From the NCBI GenBank assembly GCA_026419115.1, contig JAOAAA010000003.1, positions 8,879-49,723 of the forward strand: a stretch of DNA of 40,845 nucleotides, in the 5' to 3' direction. A program made the position numbers and the translations under genes. This stretch comes from Gemmataceae bacterium. Its GTDB lineage: Bacteria > Planctomycetota > Planctomycetia > Gemmatales > Gemmataceae. Below are positions 12,301 through 19,998 of this stretch, piece after piece (positions within the stretch are counted from its first letter, which is position 1; every line of letters begins with the position of its first letter). The notes beneath the pieces are model-generated. The model did not search any database. It was not told where the DNA came from and saw only the letters and a program-made list of their open reading frames with translations.

Positions 12301-13177
12301 TAGCAATATCGGGAGCCGCTTGACCCGCGACGAGTCGTTCGGTGATCGCAATGGAGCGCCAGCCGCGCATATGAATCCGAAGACCAGTGTGCAAATCTTC
12401 CGTCACCGTTTCGGTCGCGATGTTCCCCACTGATTGTAAGGCCTTGCGGCGGAAAATCGCTGCGGAACCGGCAAAAATCGGCACGTTCCAGTAATTCCGG
12501 CCCGGTTGAATCACATAGTAGAACAGGTGTCCCTCTTCCCAGTATTTTCGGGCCTTGTGATCCAATCGTGCTTGGAACGAATCGAAGTTATAAAAAGCAT
12601 GGGGCGTTTGAACGTACCCCACTTTTTCATCACGGAAATAGCCGATGGTGCGAGTAATAAAATGGGGTTCCGGAACATGGTCCGCATCTAAAATCACGAC
12701 GAACTCACCGTTCGTTCGCTCCAAGGCGGCATTCAAGTTCCCTGCTTTGGCAGCAGCGTTATTCGATCGGGTGAAGTAAATAACCCCGAGTTCTTTCGCC
12801 AAGGCCTCTACCTCGGGTCGGCTTGTATCATCTAGCACATAGGTCTTGTGAGGATAATCCATGCGCACACAGGCTTCGAGAGTGGCACGCAGGATCGAAA
12901 CATCTTCGTTATAAGTCGGTACTAGGACATCGACCGTTCGACCTTCAAGCACCGGTTGAGCTGGCGGTTCAGAAACCTCCCAGACCTGAAGGAAATACAG
13001 CAACAAATTGACGATACCAAACAACTCGCCCACATACAAAAATACGCTGGCAAAGATTGCATAGTTGCTTGATAAGTTAAAGGTGTACAAAGCGCGGTAA
13101 GCCAAATAGGCTACGCACACCAGCGATGCGACTACGATTAAGAATTTTCGCAGTGCTGGGTTTGGTGCAGATTTCAT
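6371..13177 (-). CDS. BcsA-like glycosyltransferase fused to two PilZ-type domains and a large TPR region
   Basis: The 2,268-residue protein begins with two membrane helices (~12-33, 41-66). A GT2 domain follows with DDTS (116-119), DxD (Asp164, Asp166 in DADHVP), TED (259-261), QRLRW (297-301) and the gating-loop motif FNVTDK (422-427). These are the full motif set of processive cellulose synthase BcsA, which makes beta-1,4-glucan from UDP-glucose. Further helices lie at ~325-540. A PilZ domain has RLVTR (547-551) and DLNDTG (577-582), the c-di-GMP motifs with S changed to N. A second PilZ-like unit has RLTPR (680-684) and DISRTA (709-714). A helix (807-826) then leads to ~1,440 residues of TPR-like repeats, probably periplasmic, with no beta-barrel. 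BcsC normally supplies such TPRs as a separate protein; no bcsB is nearby. Polymer identity is inferred. Confidence 0.88.
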   Translation of the reverse strand: MKSAPNPALRKFLIVVASLVCVAYLAYRALYTFNLSSNYAIFASVFLYVGELFGIVNLLLYFLQVWEVSEPPAQPVLEGRTVDVLVPTYNEDVSILRATLEACVRMDYPHKTYVLDDTSRPEVEALAKELGVIYFTRSNNAAAKAGNLNAALERTNGEFVVILDADHVPEPHFITRTIGYFRDEKVGYVQTPHAFYNFDSFQARLDHKARKYWEEGHLFYYVIQPGRNYWNVPIFAGSAAIFRRKALQSVGNIATETVTEDLHTGLRIHMRGWRSIAITERLVAGQAAPDIATFHSQRLRWGTGNLTIFKHDNPLFVPGLTLAQRLCYVGSMIHWASGLFKLAIYLTPILMLFTGVPPVKEFTWDLAIITITYLVVSIFTMKFVSNGYGSIINSELFSMVNFWTQIKATFRFLFTRAGERGFNVTDKGKQAVLAQQKRSVWPYIRPQTYLIILSVLALFWGWGKLSFSSNAVLTKFPNMGKIVIPVVDFPIGQYIEAGLKKIPPNVPLGFGISDDYFKPVVPTIWVLIHFWLAYKVTQRAFWPADKRLVTRHVINVPVEYEPANSTGGTIRYGVTADLNDTGMALVAYERFAVGDVLRFTIRGAGEVIRCKGEVRSVVDLTRGAQSEGFRYGILFTNLTPPQIDALNRICLHFAIPRMYQEFERGRQGAFSSFRLGRQKRLTPRNPYHVPFIVNSGTTEDTAQFTTTEDISRTATAALLDTQIPKGTTVGYLMATPMGELRGAAKVTNVTKETYGGKDYYRTVFEFGEFEGQGRGMLNTLANPAASRSLESALRPDRKPITVRMAGPTLVAILIAIPLIAALLYIFRAVHTDDFKLRQMAEKDKSIPVTTLEENDYNRIFTRTKEDIERGGYPSNDRLVLLMRASDKFLGKSKELDAEIRERKLFLASELGKRDTSNPDLQIPVGYALAEAGQYDEAEKVLTRLLNRTNLTFDQQNQAKIALARVYVKSKNDRSKLEKATELYEELYKINPNMKLPNEETELWREYSGVAIASGKFDQAIKVLDLAPPSADRNKQLVAAHILRAQELKLNPETKAQAADQYRFAGEVINRWIGDAQIANDEKQVREAKAMKADLEMAQDSWSAAQNTLNEIIRSTGGDERTIDPAIRLRLAQTRLGSKIDFAESATAFMDLAKLAANSKTEEGRKQEMEAILGFIDSAVQAPPGQLTEQHRLFTTTLATELNKAEDKPIKKLFDKPEYVARLAVIWNRFATKDEERDQIAALLEKARNSPNNKETWIKNQLAWVYLSMKGREARAAEIIGETNDYRGKLILVSAAMNRKDWDKALTELSSILNNYPVGREVPSEKPNEMTKITVEDRRNLELLYARTQGWAGRWDRAQSSFADLELKYPNDPEIPAAHAEMLQSLAFNTTDKTIRAEAYKRAAEKYHSVLLKGNHSPAPAANIRPEERPINTRENMEQGFINSAAEASEVTPAQRRTAILIGERLMASSNPNVELLTRTAWVISKRPKGQTLEQGDFERAKAFLDKAASLSTKPEQRKEIANIRATIGDYEGAIALIRDSAVTIEEKLNLAELYVAASNWNLATQAYAEIARDPAATPAQKALAEDKEAYILAWRGDHAEAIKKFDALIKAGGPKKLEYEIFKAEVTLWAKDFLGSYKQFETLYRDNPNDRRIMAGFARAAALLPVGDELRREANVPLPEEGARLIRQLSEKALTEKNDVLLLTRLAEAQAKKVGDETRAKELANAAYDLIQKGNLGPDEFQNALARKELANVLALKGIEEYRKADKLYQDAGIRKEDRRAYATIAAQAENFEAARSQATRHLMDSMGTPFEKEARRLLAQVLTWKGDYIEALALYEQMTKNETPKKENRDIRVELADVLRFSMNYSEAIVKYALLLNEEFEQKQLWIGFVDSASSALRINKEQADLLIKVHDRYAPEIQDPRRMSRLAWVMIRIGQASKAYALLERATEANPQQPAVRKELAGVLAAAGRNNDAIEMLLEENTYKTLDIKEILELTNLLSAEDRLDEAEKRLAAVTNDRSDKDVRVRLATLMLWNKKYAEARAAFTKLQREFPDDEMIPLRIAQTYLWARDYPNAITRYTDILKKNPARIDEPEVWKGFLDSASGVAGESLRDMPRRDLGPVFDKVQIELIRKAFDSVNRVKFATESANEQLLQEIKKVALGDDPRSKERIAKVERENAKRITDLAKTTGRMGLLLGLLGDREKASQSFGVALRMAERDREVWLLYAQAMSAVGDDRTAKQIYDWLLAGGAAQGGKETLPPPSRPER

Positions 13178-13901
13178 AGTGCTTAGCTTCCCCCATTTCT
13201 TTCACGTTACCCGCCCTCGGACCCCTAGAGGTCTTGGGGTAACGCGCCATTATTGCAACCAAGGTCAAGTCGCTTTGGTTGCCCGTGAAATTTTTTTTCT
13301 TAGTTTGTGACAAATAATCGTTATTATCTTCTCATTTTGAGCTTTCTTCTCGCTTTTATCATGCACTCAAAAGAGGAATCCTTTTCATTTTGCCATCTAG
13401 GAATTGTCAAGCCTTTGACGATCAGGTTTTTATCGATTCCATTGCAAATTACTCGATTCAATCGATACAAACTTCTGATCTTTTCCCATCAAACGAATCG
13501 TATCCGTTTTGCCAATCTTACTAGGGTTATCAATTCTCGCAAGTCGAATCGGTACATTCCGGCTGTCTTATGCTGTCAGTAAAGATAGAATAATCGTTAA
13601 TCTAACCATATCCGGTAATTCTTATTACGATTCTTGTCTCACTTGAACATCTTATTGATATGAAATGAGTCGGATAATAACGGAATTGGTTCAAATTTCC
13701 GCGATTGCTCAACACGCGAAAAGGGGACGGCTCAAAGAGGTCCGATACATGTTTGAGTAAGGGAAACGAGCGAACGATTATCCCGATCCCTCCTCACCTC
13801 CGCTGTACCAAACCGAGCCGATCGTCTGAGGGGAGGGGGTGATTACGTCAGTCAGGATCAAATTAAAAGCCGGAGATCGGTTATGGTTTAAGCGATGAGG
13901 G
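13178..13901. other. Leader and intergenic region upstream of the giant glycosyltransferase
   Basis: About 720 bases separate the two giant genes. The stretch 13290-13680 is clearly richer in A+T than its surroundings and encodes nothing recognisable. Close to the glycosyltransferase start are two stem-loops (13205-13244 and 13255-13282). A purine-rich GGGGGAAG lies about 8 bases before its ATG. A TGAGGG/CCCTCA hairpin (13896-13911) overlaps the stop codon of the upstream TPR gene but has no U-tract. The promoter was not located with confidence. Confidence 0.6.
13205..13282 (-). promoter_or_regulatory. Two consecutive stem-loops in the glycosyltransferase leader
   Basis: The stem CGTTACCC (13205-13212) pairs with GGGTAACG (13237-13244) and encloses a competing ACCCC/GGGGT stem (13221-13225, 13236-13240). 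A second hairpin pairs GCAACCAAGG (13255-13264) with CTTTGGTTGC (13273-13282), including one G-U pair, around an 8-base loop. Both lie 28-105 bases before the start codon. No known riboswitch consensus is recognised; a regulatory role is inference. Confidence 0.4.
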
Positions 13902-16900
13902 TTACCCCTCACCCAGTTTGGGCAGTTTCGGTTTTCTCTTGAAGAGAGAGGCGATTTTGGCACCGAATCCCCCTGTTAGTTTGGCGATACGTTGTTCCCA
14001 ACGGGTGTAGCTATCAATCAGATCGGGGTCTGCTTTTTCCAGATCAGACTCTTGGAAGGCTTGGACCACAGATTGACGAGCCTGTTCCACGGCCGCTTTG
14101 CCTTGTTTTTGAATTTGCAACAAGGCTTCTGTCATTTCTAACAGAAGGGGCAAATTTCCTTCCAGCATATCGGCATCATCGAGTAGGTCGAGGTACTCTT
14201 CAGTTTTTTCCACATTTCCTTCAAGGATCGTTTCAAAGGCAGCCCAGACGAGAAAATCTTCAAACTGAAGATCGTTATCACTTTCGGACTCTTCGACAAC
14301 CTTTTGAACGATTTGTTTCGCTTGCTCGATATGACCGGTATTCCGCCGAGCTACCACGGCGGCTCGCAGATCGCTGGATTCGGTCGTCTCTCGATTTTGC
14401 CAATCGGCACTCCAAGTTTCCGCGAGTTGGTAGTCGCCCAGTTGAACGAGGGCTTCGGTCACTTGGCACCAAGAGCGATTATCAGAGCGGAGTTCTTCCC
14501 CGTAGTCTTGAATCAACTGATGCAAACCGCGACGTTCCTTTGCCGAGGTAAAGGCATCGACCGAAGCTAAAATGGTTTCGCGTCGGACAGGTCCCTTAAG
14601 CTCAGGGATGCGGAGCGCGAAGGAGAAATCCTGATTCGCACTGAGCCGCTCGACCCAAAGTCGTGGTAAGTGGGTAGCATTTTCATCGGCTTTGATGAGT
14701 TCGAGCAAAACACGATTGGTTTCTGCGGCTAGGCCTGCTTCGGAAAGGGCTTCCGCTGCACGGGCCACTAAGATGGGCGGGTAGTTCGGGTCCGAGGCAA
14801 GGGAGCGAAATTGCTCGATGGCGGTATTCAAATCTTTCTTCCGAATGGCCAAACGAATCGCCCGTAATTGGACGTAAGGCCCCCCGACGTGCTCTTCGAG
14901 TTTCACTAATGTGCGGGTGGCGGCATCGATTTCGCCATCTGCCAATTGTTCATCGATCAGGTGCAATCCCGCAAAGGCATAACGGGGATCGAGGTCGTAG
15001 GCGGTTTGGAAATCGGCTTTGGCACCCCGATGATCTCCCAGACGGAGTTTGGCCTCGGCGCGGAAACCATAAGCGGGGGGTTCCCCTTTCCCGATACGCA
15101 CAAGATTTTCGGCTGCCTCGAGATATTCCGAGTAACGGCCGGCCTCATCAAGCCAGCCTGCGAGTTGTTGCCAGCCCCAATAATAATCTGGGTCCTCGGC
15201 CAGAACCTCTTGCATTTTCTTGATGGCTGTTTCTCGATCCCCTTCTTGAGAAAACACCCACGCAGCCCGACCTTTGAGAATCAGAGGGGGATTGCCCGCA
15301 AAGGCAGGGGGGTTACAGGCATTTTTGGCTTCTTCGTAACGGCCTAGTTTGGTCAGCATCTCGGCAAGGACATCGAACCCTTGGGCGTTCCGCGGGTGAA
15401 TCCGATTGACCCGTTCGAGGATACGCAAAGTCGTTTCGGGTGGAGCGGTTTCGCCGGCTTGGCTTTCTAACCAAGCGATAAGAACCCAAGGATGGAACGA
15501 GTCGGCTTTTTCTAACACCTCTTGGAGGATCGTATCGGCTTGTTGGCGCCAGCCGGCTTCGACCATGGCATCGTAGCTGGCTTTGATCGGCCAAGTCCGA
15601 TCCGACAGGAATAAAAATACCTCGCGAAGGTAGTTCGCGGCCGCTTCAAAATCGTTGCTCTTGGCAGCGAGCTGGGCGTAACGTGCCAAGATGAACGGTC
15701 GGCCTTGTTCGTTCACACTTTCTTCAAGTCGAATCAGCACCGAACGAGCTTGAGCAAATTCTTGGTCCTGAAGGTGCGCATCAAAAAGAACCAAGCCGGG
15801 ATAGCTATAGCTGGGATCGATATTAAGAGCTTCTTGAAGATCGATCTTGGCTCGTTCCCGATCATCGTTCTGCAATCGGGCATCACCGCGTGTGGCTAGG
15901 GCATAGGGGTTGTCGGGACGCAGGCCTACTAATTTTTCTGCCGCTTCGAGATACTCGACGGGGCGATTCGATTCGTTGTACCATTCCGCTAATTGTTGCC
16001 AGCCCCAAAAGTAGGTGGGTTCCAAGTTCACCAGAGCTTGCATTTCCCGACAGGCTTGAGCAAGATTGCCGCGACGGGCTTCGATCCAAGCGGAGCGCCC
16101 CTGTAAAAGGAGCGGCGGATCATCGGCAAAAATAGGGGGATTTGCGGATTCTTTGGCTTCGTCGAATCGTCCCAATTCTGTCAAGCGTTCCGCTTTGAGA
16201 TCGTAGGCTTCCACATTACGAGGATTTAGTTGAATCGCCTTATCGAGTGCTTCAATCGCCTCTTCGGCGTATTCGACTCGATTCAGGAACCGAGAGAGAG
16301 CTACCCAAGCACGGGGATCGCCGGGACGGTTTCGCGTCACGGCCCGCGCGACTTCCACGGCTCGTTCGGGTTGATCCGAGGTTTCGGCCCACATGCTGAG
16401 GTGTCGCCAAGCCCAGTCAAATCCGGGGTCAAGCATCAGGGCGACCCGTAACCGATCCAAGGCGGCGTCGGCTTCGCCATTTTTCCAAAGATGCTCAGCT
16501 AACTCGGCATGGTTCATGGGGTCCAGCGGCGCTCGAGCAATCGCTTGTTCTAAAACAACAATCGCTTCGGCTTTCTGATCGTTCATTGCCAACGCGATCG
16601 CTAATTCCCGAGCGGCATAGCTCCAACCGGGCGCCACTTTCAGCGTCTCTCGGAGTGCTTGAATTTGCCCTTCTCGATCTTCACGACGATTGAGCACTTC
16701 GGCAAGATCAAGCCAGACACGCGATACCAAGGGGAATCGTTCGGTGGCTTCTTTGGCCATTTCTCGGGCTTCGTCGTATCGTTCCACCGCCATCAGTTGT
16801 TGAACCAGAACCGACCAAGCCTGCCAAATCTCTTGATGGTCGTCGAAAATCTCTTGAATGATGGGCATGAGGTCTTCGGGTTCGATCACATCGGGATGTT

Positions 16901-19775
16901 GATTGCATTGTTCTTTGAACGTGAGAAGCCCATCGCCGAAGAATTTTTGCCGACGGAACTCGTCTGCAATGAATTCGATCGCCTCTTTCCGCTCTTCTTT
17001 ATCACGGGCAATGTTGAACAATTCGACGATCGCCACATCGTTATCTACCGATTGACGAATCGCCTCTTGGTAAGTATCTCGGGCGTCCTCGTAACGATCG
17101 GCCCGATGATACAAATGTCCCAAGGTGTAGTAATTCGATGGGCTAAACGGTTCAATTCGTTTGGCGATCTCGACATGTTCGAGTCCCTCTTCGATGCGGT
17201 TCACCGCGGCCAAGCTCAGGGCATATTCTCTGTGCGCCCAAGCATCGTTCGGGGCATTCTGAATCATCCGGAGCACGACCGGTTCGGAGCAAGGGGGTTC
17301 TCCGGGCAGGATGGGTTCACTGCGTAACAATTCGGCATGAAACTGCTGCAAGGGGTGGAAATTCGGGAAGCGGTCTCCCATTTCACGGACCCAGCGAACA
17401 GCGGCTTCACGTCCTTCGATATCGCTGTAGGCCCGAGCTAAATTACGATGCACATCCACCGCAAGCGGTTCGATCGTGAGAAGCTCCTCCCAGTATTTTT
17501 TGGCTTGAGCGAGTTCCCCTGCGATCAAAGAGACCCTCGCTGCCGAGCGAAGCCATTGCCCTCGCGAGGCGAACTCTTTGGCTTTCTCTAGAATTTCAAA
17601 ACCTTCGGTCGGCGATTCGTAATTGGTTTTCATCTCGGCATGGAACAGAATCACCTCACCGACTTCGGAACGATTGGCCGGTTCCGGAGTCGTGGCATAG
17701 ACCTCTTCAAGGATTTTGAAGGCTTCCTCAGTGCGATCTTGTTCGGAAAGTGAGTAGAACAAAGCACGGGCAGGGGCAGCGAATTTTCCTTTGGTTCTTT
17801 GATACCGGGCTTCGAGAAACCGCATGGCTTCGTTGGTTTGTTTGGTCGCACGGGCAGCACGGAAATAGGCTTCGGCAAAGGTTTCGTCCCGATCTTCTAA
17901 ACAGGCAGCAAAGCGATGCGCATCGATGGCCTCTTGATAGTTTCGATCTTCCCAAAGCAAGTTGCCGAGCGTGTAATATCCCACGGCAGCATGACTGCGG
18001 AAGCGGACCCCTTTGAGCATCGCTTGGATGCCTTCACTCAAGCGGGTCGGGTCATTGCTGATCGTCTGGGCAAAATGTTGGGCAAATATCGGCTCAAATT
18101 GATACTTGCTAATTTCTCGTTCTGCTAAAGCGCGACGTTCTTCCCGATGATTCAATTCTCGCAGGATGCTCGCTTTGCTTAAGAGATAATTCACATCATC
18201 GGGTTGGTGTTCTAAAAGGGAATTCAGGGCTTCCTTGATTAATACGGCATTGCTGTCGTATCGAGCGATGACCAAGCGAGCTAAACGAGTGATCCGATCC
18301 TGCGGATAATGTTCCTTCAAGCGGTTCTCGGCCTCGATGGCCAAGGGGCGTTGATGTTGCTGAAGGGCCGTTTGAATTTTGTGCAGTTCATCGTACTGTG
18401 TGGCGCTGGGGAAATCGATTCCTTCGAGTAAATGAGCTTGTTCGGGGGGAACAATCAACAAGGCACGGGGTCCCACATTCCCATAGCGTTCGGCAATAAC
18501 CCGTAACGGGGCTTCGTTGGAGCGACCCCCGCTAGGATCGATCAGCCACAAAGTATTTCGTAGGCGATCACAGCCGATGACGAGTTGCGAATAGGTATAA
18601 TTCGCATCGACCATGGTGAACAGAAACGGGAGTTTTCGTTCGATTAAGGCAAAGGCCGTTTCTGGGGTCATAACGAATTCTTTGCAAACGTAGCCGTTGT
18701 TTTCGGCCCATAATCGTTCGCGGTAATCGGGGACTCCATCGGTAGGAAAAATCGTCAGGTCCGCGAGCGTGGGGGTAGGCATTCCCCAGAATTTGGCTAA
18801 CGATTCCAGTGCGGAAGTGGTGGTGCGTGGCCCTTCTTGAAATGCAAGGGGGCCTTCTAAATCGTGCCGGATCGTGGTGGGACTTTGGGCAGAGGTTTGG
18901 CTTAATCGTTGAGCAAACTCTTTGTAAAAATCGTCCGAGGCTTTTTCGGCATGCGGGATGGCGCCCGAAAGATCGCCCAAGAAATAGCTGACATCGGCTT
19001 CGCGGGCGGCCAACCATTCGAGAGTATCCTTCTCCAATAAAGGAGAGAGTTCCCGATAACGCTGATAGCTTTTTTGGGCATCGTGGTAGAAGCGACGCTC
19101 CATTTGCATAGCGGCTAATTGAACCACCACAATCCCCGATTGAATTCGAGAAGCGGCCGCCTCGAGCCTTTCTAGGGCTTCTCGATCCCGTCCGAGCATC
19201 TGGAGAATGTGGGCTTCGGCTTGAACGCCGGGGCGAAAATCGGGCACTAACTCCAAGGATTTTCGCGCTGCGGCGAGGGCATCTTCCCAGCGTTCGGCAA
19301 ACTCGTAAACGGCGGCCCGTTCCACGGCAATCCAAGCGCGATCGTGGGTAATGCTTTCGGCCCGAGCCAACCAACGTTCTGCTCGATCGAAATCACGCAA
19401 GCGACCACACACAAATGCGTGAAGCCCATACCAGTCGGCTCGAACTTCTGGGGCCGCATCGTTCCAATCGGCATCGGGAATGGAACGCATAAATCGCCAG
19501 CAACTCCACGGGCCAAATCGTTCTAATTTGAAACGAGCGTGGTAGTACGTTGCTTCCGGATGTGTGGGGGTATTCCGATAGGCCTTCAGATGCAACCAGC
19601 GACCCAGTTTGGTTCCCCCAAGTTGGATCGCTAACCGTCCTCCGAGCAATCTCGCGGGGGTATTGCTCCATTCCCGAAGGGGGCCAAATTTTTGGGCCTG
19701 TTCATAGGCTTGTAGGTAAAGCCCTTTCCCGTATAGTTCACGAATGGGGGTCAACTCAGCCGTCGAAATTTCCAT
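13902..19775 (-). CDS. Giant TPR protein with an embedded degenerate C39-peptidase-like domain
   Basis: The ATG at 19775 is chosen because AAGGA lies six bases upstream; a TTG 14 codons earlier is less likely. This gives 1,957 residues. Almost the whole protein is tetratricopeptide-like helical repeats. It has no signal peptide or membrane helix and is probably cytosolic. Residues ~300-440 differ: they resemble a C39-type papain-fold domain (TTTSALESLAKFWG, then YSQLVIGCDRLRNTLWLIDPSGG), but the catalytic Cys is replaced by Thr and the His by Tyr/Ser. It should therefore be inactive and might act as a peptide-binding fold. The C-terminal half carries a ~278-residue internal duplication marked by NPPxFAxxPPLxLxGRxAW and WGWQQLAxW. 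The C-terminus is basic (FKRKPKLPK). The gene is followed 724 bp downstream by the glycosyltransferase on the same strand. The function is unknown; a scaffold role is inferred. Confidence 0.85.
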   Translation of the reverse strand: MEISTAELTPIRELYGKGLYLQAYEQAQKFGPLREWSNTPARLLGGRLAIQLGGTKLGRWLHLKAYRNTPTHPEATYYHARFKLERFGPWSCWRFMRSIPDADWNDAAPEVRADWYGLHAFVCGRLRDFDRAERWLARAESITHDRAWIAVERAAVYEFAERWEDALAAARKSLELVPDFRPGVQAEAHILQMLGRDREALERLEAAASRIQSGIVVVQLAAMQMERRFYHDAQKSYQRYRELSPLLEKDTLEWLAAREADVSYFLGDLSGAIPHAEKASDDFYKEFAQRLSQTSAQSPTTIRHDLEGPLAFQEGPRTTTSALESLAKFWGMPTPTLADLTIFPTDGVPDYRERLWAENNGYVCKEFVMTPETAFALIERKLPFLFTMVDANYTYSQLVIGCDRLRNTLWLIDPSGGRSNEAPLRVIAERYGNVGPRALLIVPPEQAHLLEGIDFPSATQYDELHKIQTALQQHQRPLAIEAENRLKEHYPQDRITRLARLVIARYDSNAVLIKEALNSLLEHQPDDVNYLLSKASILRELNHREERRALAEREISKYQFEPIFAQHFAQTISNDPTRLSEGIQAMLKGVRFRSHAAVGYYTLGNLLWEDRNYQEAIDAHRFAACLEDRDETFAEAYFRAARATKQTNEAMRFLEARYQRTKGKFAAPARALFYSLSEQDRTEEAFKILEEVYATTPEPANRSEVGEVILFHAEMKTNYESPTEGFEILEKAKEFASRGQWLRSAARVSLIAGELAQAKKYWEELLTIEPLAVDVHRNLARAYSDIEGREAAVRWVREMGDRFPNFHPLQQFHAELLRSEPILPGEPPCSEPVVLRMIQNAPNDAWAHREYALSLAAVNRIEEGLEHVEIAKRIEPFSPSNYYTLGHLYHRADRYEDARDTYQEAIRQSVDNDVAIVELFNIARDKEERKEAIEFIADEFRRQKFFGDGLLTFKEQCNQHPDVIEPEDLMPIIQEIFDDHQEIWQAWSVLVQQLMAVERYDEAREMAKEATERFPLVSRVWLDLAEVLNRREDREGQIQALRETLKVAPGWSYAARELAIALAMNDQKAEAIVVLEQAIARAPLDPMNHAELAEHLWKNGEADAALDRLRVALMLDPGFDWAWRHLSMWAETSDQPERAVEVARAVTRNRPGDPRAWVALSRFLNRVEYAEEAIEALDKAIQLNPRNVEAYDLKAERLTELGRFDEAKESANPPIFADDPPLLLQGRSAWIEARRGNLAQACREMQALVNLEPTYFWGWQQLAEWYNESNRPVEYLEAAEKLVGLRPDNPYALATRGDARLQNDDRERAKIDLQEALNIDPSYSYPGLVLFDAHLQDQEFAQARSVLIRLEESVNEQGRPFILARYAQLAAKSNDFEAAANYLREVFLFLSDRTWPIKASYDAMVEAGWRQQADTILQEVLEKADSFHPWVLIAWLESQAGETAPPETTLRILERVNRIHPRNAQGFDVLAEMLTKLGRYEEAKNACNPPAFAGNPPLILKGRAAWVFSQEGDRETAIKKMQEVLAEDPDYYWGWQQLAGWLDEAGRYSEYLEAAENLVRIGKGEPPAYGFRAEAKLRLGDHRGAKADFQTAYDLDPRYAFAGLHLIDEQLADGEIDAATRTLVKLEEHVGGPYVQLRAIRLAIRKKDLNTAIEQFRSLASDPNYPPILVARAAEALSEAGLAAETNRVLLELIKADENATHLPRLWVERLSANQDFSFALRIPELKGPVRRETILASVDAFTSAKERRGLHQLIQDYGEELRSDNRSWCQVTEALVQLGDYQLAETWSADWQNRETTESSDLRAAVVARRNTGHIEQAKQIVQKVVEESESDNDLQFEDFLVWAAFETILEGNVEKTEEYLDLLDDADMLEGNLPLLLEMTEALLQIQKQGKAAVEQARQSVVQAFQESDLEKADPDLIDSYTRWEQRIAKLTGGFGAKIASLFKRKPKLPKLGEG

Positions 19776-19821
19776 GCGGAATCCTTGGCGCGGGCAAATG
19801 TTAAATGACAAACTCAAAATA

Positions 19822-19842
19822 TTTTAGGAACGTCTCCTAAAA
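19822..19842. promoter_or_regulatory. Perfect 8-bp inverted repeat upstream of the TPR gene
   Basis: TTTTAGGA (19822-19829) and TCCTAAAA (19835-19842) are separated by five bases, 47-67 bp upstream of the start codon. The symmetry suits a dimeric repressor site or a leader hairpin. No transcription data are available to choose. Confidence 0.4.
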
Positions 19843-19998
19843 CTGACACACAGGAATAGACTCACCTTAAAGAAATTCTCGTGAGCAGAATTTCCCATTC
19901 ATTCTTAATCGTATCCGGACAAGCGCTCGAACTCGTTTTTTGTCTTATCGAATCGAATCTTATCGAATCTCGACAAATGATCGGATTCGTTTTTGCTC

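Noticed and set aside
13255-13298. Hairpin followed by T8 as a plus-strand terminator
   Set aside because: The T-run begins eight bases after the stem and no plus-strand gene ends nearby; it is better seen as leader structure of the minus-strand synthase gene.
16659-17327. Long plus-strand open frame opposite the giant TPR gene
   Set aside because: It is antisense to strongly patterned TPR coding sequence and has no family features; a compositional shadow.
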